Shown here in pieces: positions 5,788 to 6,392 of a stretch of DNA of 6,392 nucleotides. Under the pieces are notes generated by a model. The model made no database searches and had not been told where the DNA came from. It was given only the letters and a program-made list of their open reading frames with translations. Origin of the DNA: an uncultured Pirellula sp. (GTDB lineage Bacteria; Planctomycetota; Planctomycetia; Pirellulales; Pirellulaceae); contig CAILTZ010000767.1 in NCBI GenBank assembly GCA_903837255.1, positions 1 through 6,392 on the forward strand, in the 5' to 3' direction. Position 1 is the stretch's first letter, and each line of letters opens with the position of its first letter. Made by a program: the position numbers and the translations under genes.

Positions 5788-6387
5788 GTGTCGAATTCAC
5801 CCTTTGTAATCCTTCATCATACCGGGCATTTTTCGCAAGATCGTCGGGACCACTGGGATTGGCTGATCCGTTTTCCAGAGTCTTTCCTAGCAGAATTAGC
5901 GCCTCGGATGCAAGCTTGCCATGGCGAGCATTTCCCAGGATTGCTGGCGTTTGCCAGCGAAACTCCACCAAATCAATGGTCCAGCGGGACCAAGTTTTGG
6001 CGATTAGCTCCCCACCGAATGAAGTATTTGGAGTACGAGGGGGAGATTTCTCGGGGGCGGGGATCTGTCAAGCGGATTGCCAGCGGAGAACTCCAATGGA
6101 TTTTCTTCAGCGATTTTCAGCTCCAGTTCCGCTTGTTCCGTCTGGGGTGGCTGGATGATTGCCAGCATAGCCATTGGTTTCGTCCGGAGTCGAACTCTGG
6201 TGACCCACCGGGCCGGTCGTTGGGGGCTTCCATCAATTCCACCCCAGGGCAATACTCTTTGACGCACGCACTGGGATATTCTCGACTGGGCCAAGACAAA
6301 CTGGGCCAAGACAAACTGGGCCGAGAGTGCGTTTTGCCTTGGACGGCCCAGGGGGCCGACTCGGAGCCGTTTTGGCGATTTTCCTAA
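5788..6387 (+). CDS. LigD 3'-phosphoesterase-like (LigD_N domain) protein
   Basis: The 199-residue product starts at GTG 5788 behind a strong Shine-Dalgarno. Residues 5-12 read PFVILHHT, matching the F-V-I-x-x-H opening of the LigD 3'-phosphoesterase domain. H22-W-D24 fits the H-x-D metal-binding pair and H76-R-M-K-Y80 the later H-x-x-x-Y active-site pair. YLEYEGEISRGRGSVKRIASGE (80-101) matches the D/E-Y-E-G...G-x-G-x-V...G strand block. In LigD these domains trim 3'-phosphate/ribonucleotide ends before ligation. No ligase or polymerase domain is attached, as in stand-alone archaeal and bacterial versions. Odd points: extra residues between the first His and H22, Leu at the position of the LigD Arg two after the Asp, and a tail of about 75 residues (from about 125) without domain similarity that carries a tandem repeat. 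Role in DNA repair is inference. Confidence 0.78.
   Translation: MSNSPFVILHHTGHFSQDRRDHWDWLIRFPESFLAELAPRMQACHGEHFPGLLAFASETPPNQWSSGTKFWRLAPHRMKYLEYEGEISRGRGSVKRIASGELQWIFFSDFQLQFRLFRLGWLDDCQHSHWFRPESNSGDPPGRSLGASINSTPGQYSLTHALGYSRLGQDKLGQDKLGRECVLPWTAQGADSEPFWRFS
6286..6326 (+). repeat. 15-bp tandem repeat encoding LGQDK units
   Basis: CTGGGCCAAGACAAA occurs twice in perfect tandem (6286-6300, 6301-6315) and is followed by a partial third copy with one mismatch (6316-6326). In frame it encodes LGQDK-LGQDK-LGRE near the C-terminus of the phosphoesterase-like protein. It is flanked by 6-bp inverted arms, CGCACT at 6267-6272 and AGTGCG at 6326-6331. The unit length is a multiple of three, so copy changes would keep the frame. 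Confidence 0.9.
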
Positions 6388-6392
6388 GTTTA

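Noticed and set aside
5591..5971. 126-codon minus-strand open frame overlapping the start of the phosphoesterase-like gene
   Set aside because: The plus strand there encodes recognisable LigD-type motifs behind a strong Shine-Dalgarno. The minus product is Pro/Arg/Ser-rich with no family signature.
6178..6222. Possible minus-strand tRNA T-arm (AGTTCGACTC flanked by partly complementary bases)
   Set aside because: With the loop set as TTCGACT only the closing G-C pair forms; no acceptor, anticodon or D arm can be built around it.
6345..6357. GGCCC/GGGCC hairpin as a terminator
   Set aside because: It lies inside the coding region before the stop at 6387 and is not followed by a T-run.

Overview
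The window looks like chromosomal DNA from a planctomycete, probably of the Pirellulaceae/Rhodopirellula type. This is inferred from protein style and was not checked against a database. The clues are a very large, cysteine-poor mosaic surface protein with a basic LEPR-type N-terminus, an M10-like protease, PPC/Ig-like domains and a DUF1565-like beta-helix, next to a small LigD-phosphoesterase-like protein.

Positions 5409 to 1 (minus strand) are one uninterrupted reading frame of 1803 codons that runs off the left edge with no stop. It starts at ATG 5409 behind a weak GAAGG. Read from the N-terminus it has: a LEPR-XLL-like leader (about residues 20-42), a Gly/Asn-rich linker (64-97), a complete matrixin-like zinc protease with HEIGHGIGLGH and a Met-turn (100-313), a PPC-like domain (316-448), and two Ig-like domains (457-818). 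A second matrixin-like domain follows (1015-1180) in which every zinc ligand and the catalytic Glu are replaced. Then come a second PPC domain (1183-1404) and the start of a right-handed beta-helix (1553 to edge). Three related modules of about 95 residues, each ending in YSPI-x-L, sit inside or between these domains. A fourth, different insert precedes the beta-helix.

Positions 5410-5787 are a divergent intergenic region. It holds candidate back-to-back promoters with overlapping -10 boxes and a short inverted repeat in the presumed leader of the giant gene.

Positions 5788-6387 (plus strand) encode a 199-residue protein with the H-W-D and H-x-x-x-Y signatures of the LigD 3'-phosphoesterase domain. 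It has a strong Shine-Dalgarno and GTG start and an unusual C-terminal tail with a tandem LGQDK repeat. I see no functional link between the two genes beyond divergent placement.

The most notable observations are the catalytic/pseudo-catalytic matrixin pair in one polypeptide and the repeated module inserted into unrelated host domains. No RNA genes, CRISPR arrays or insertion sequences were recognised.
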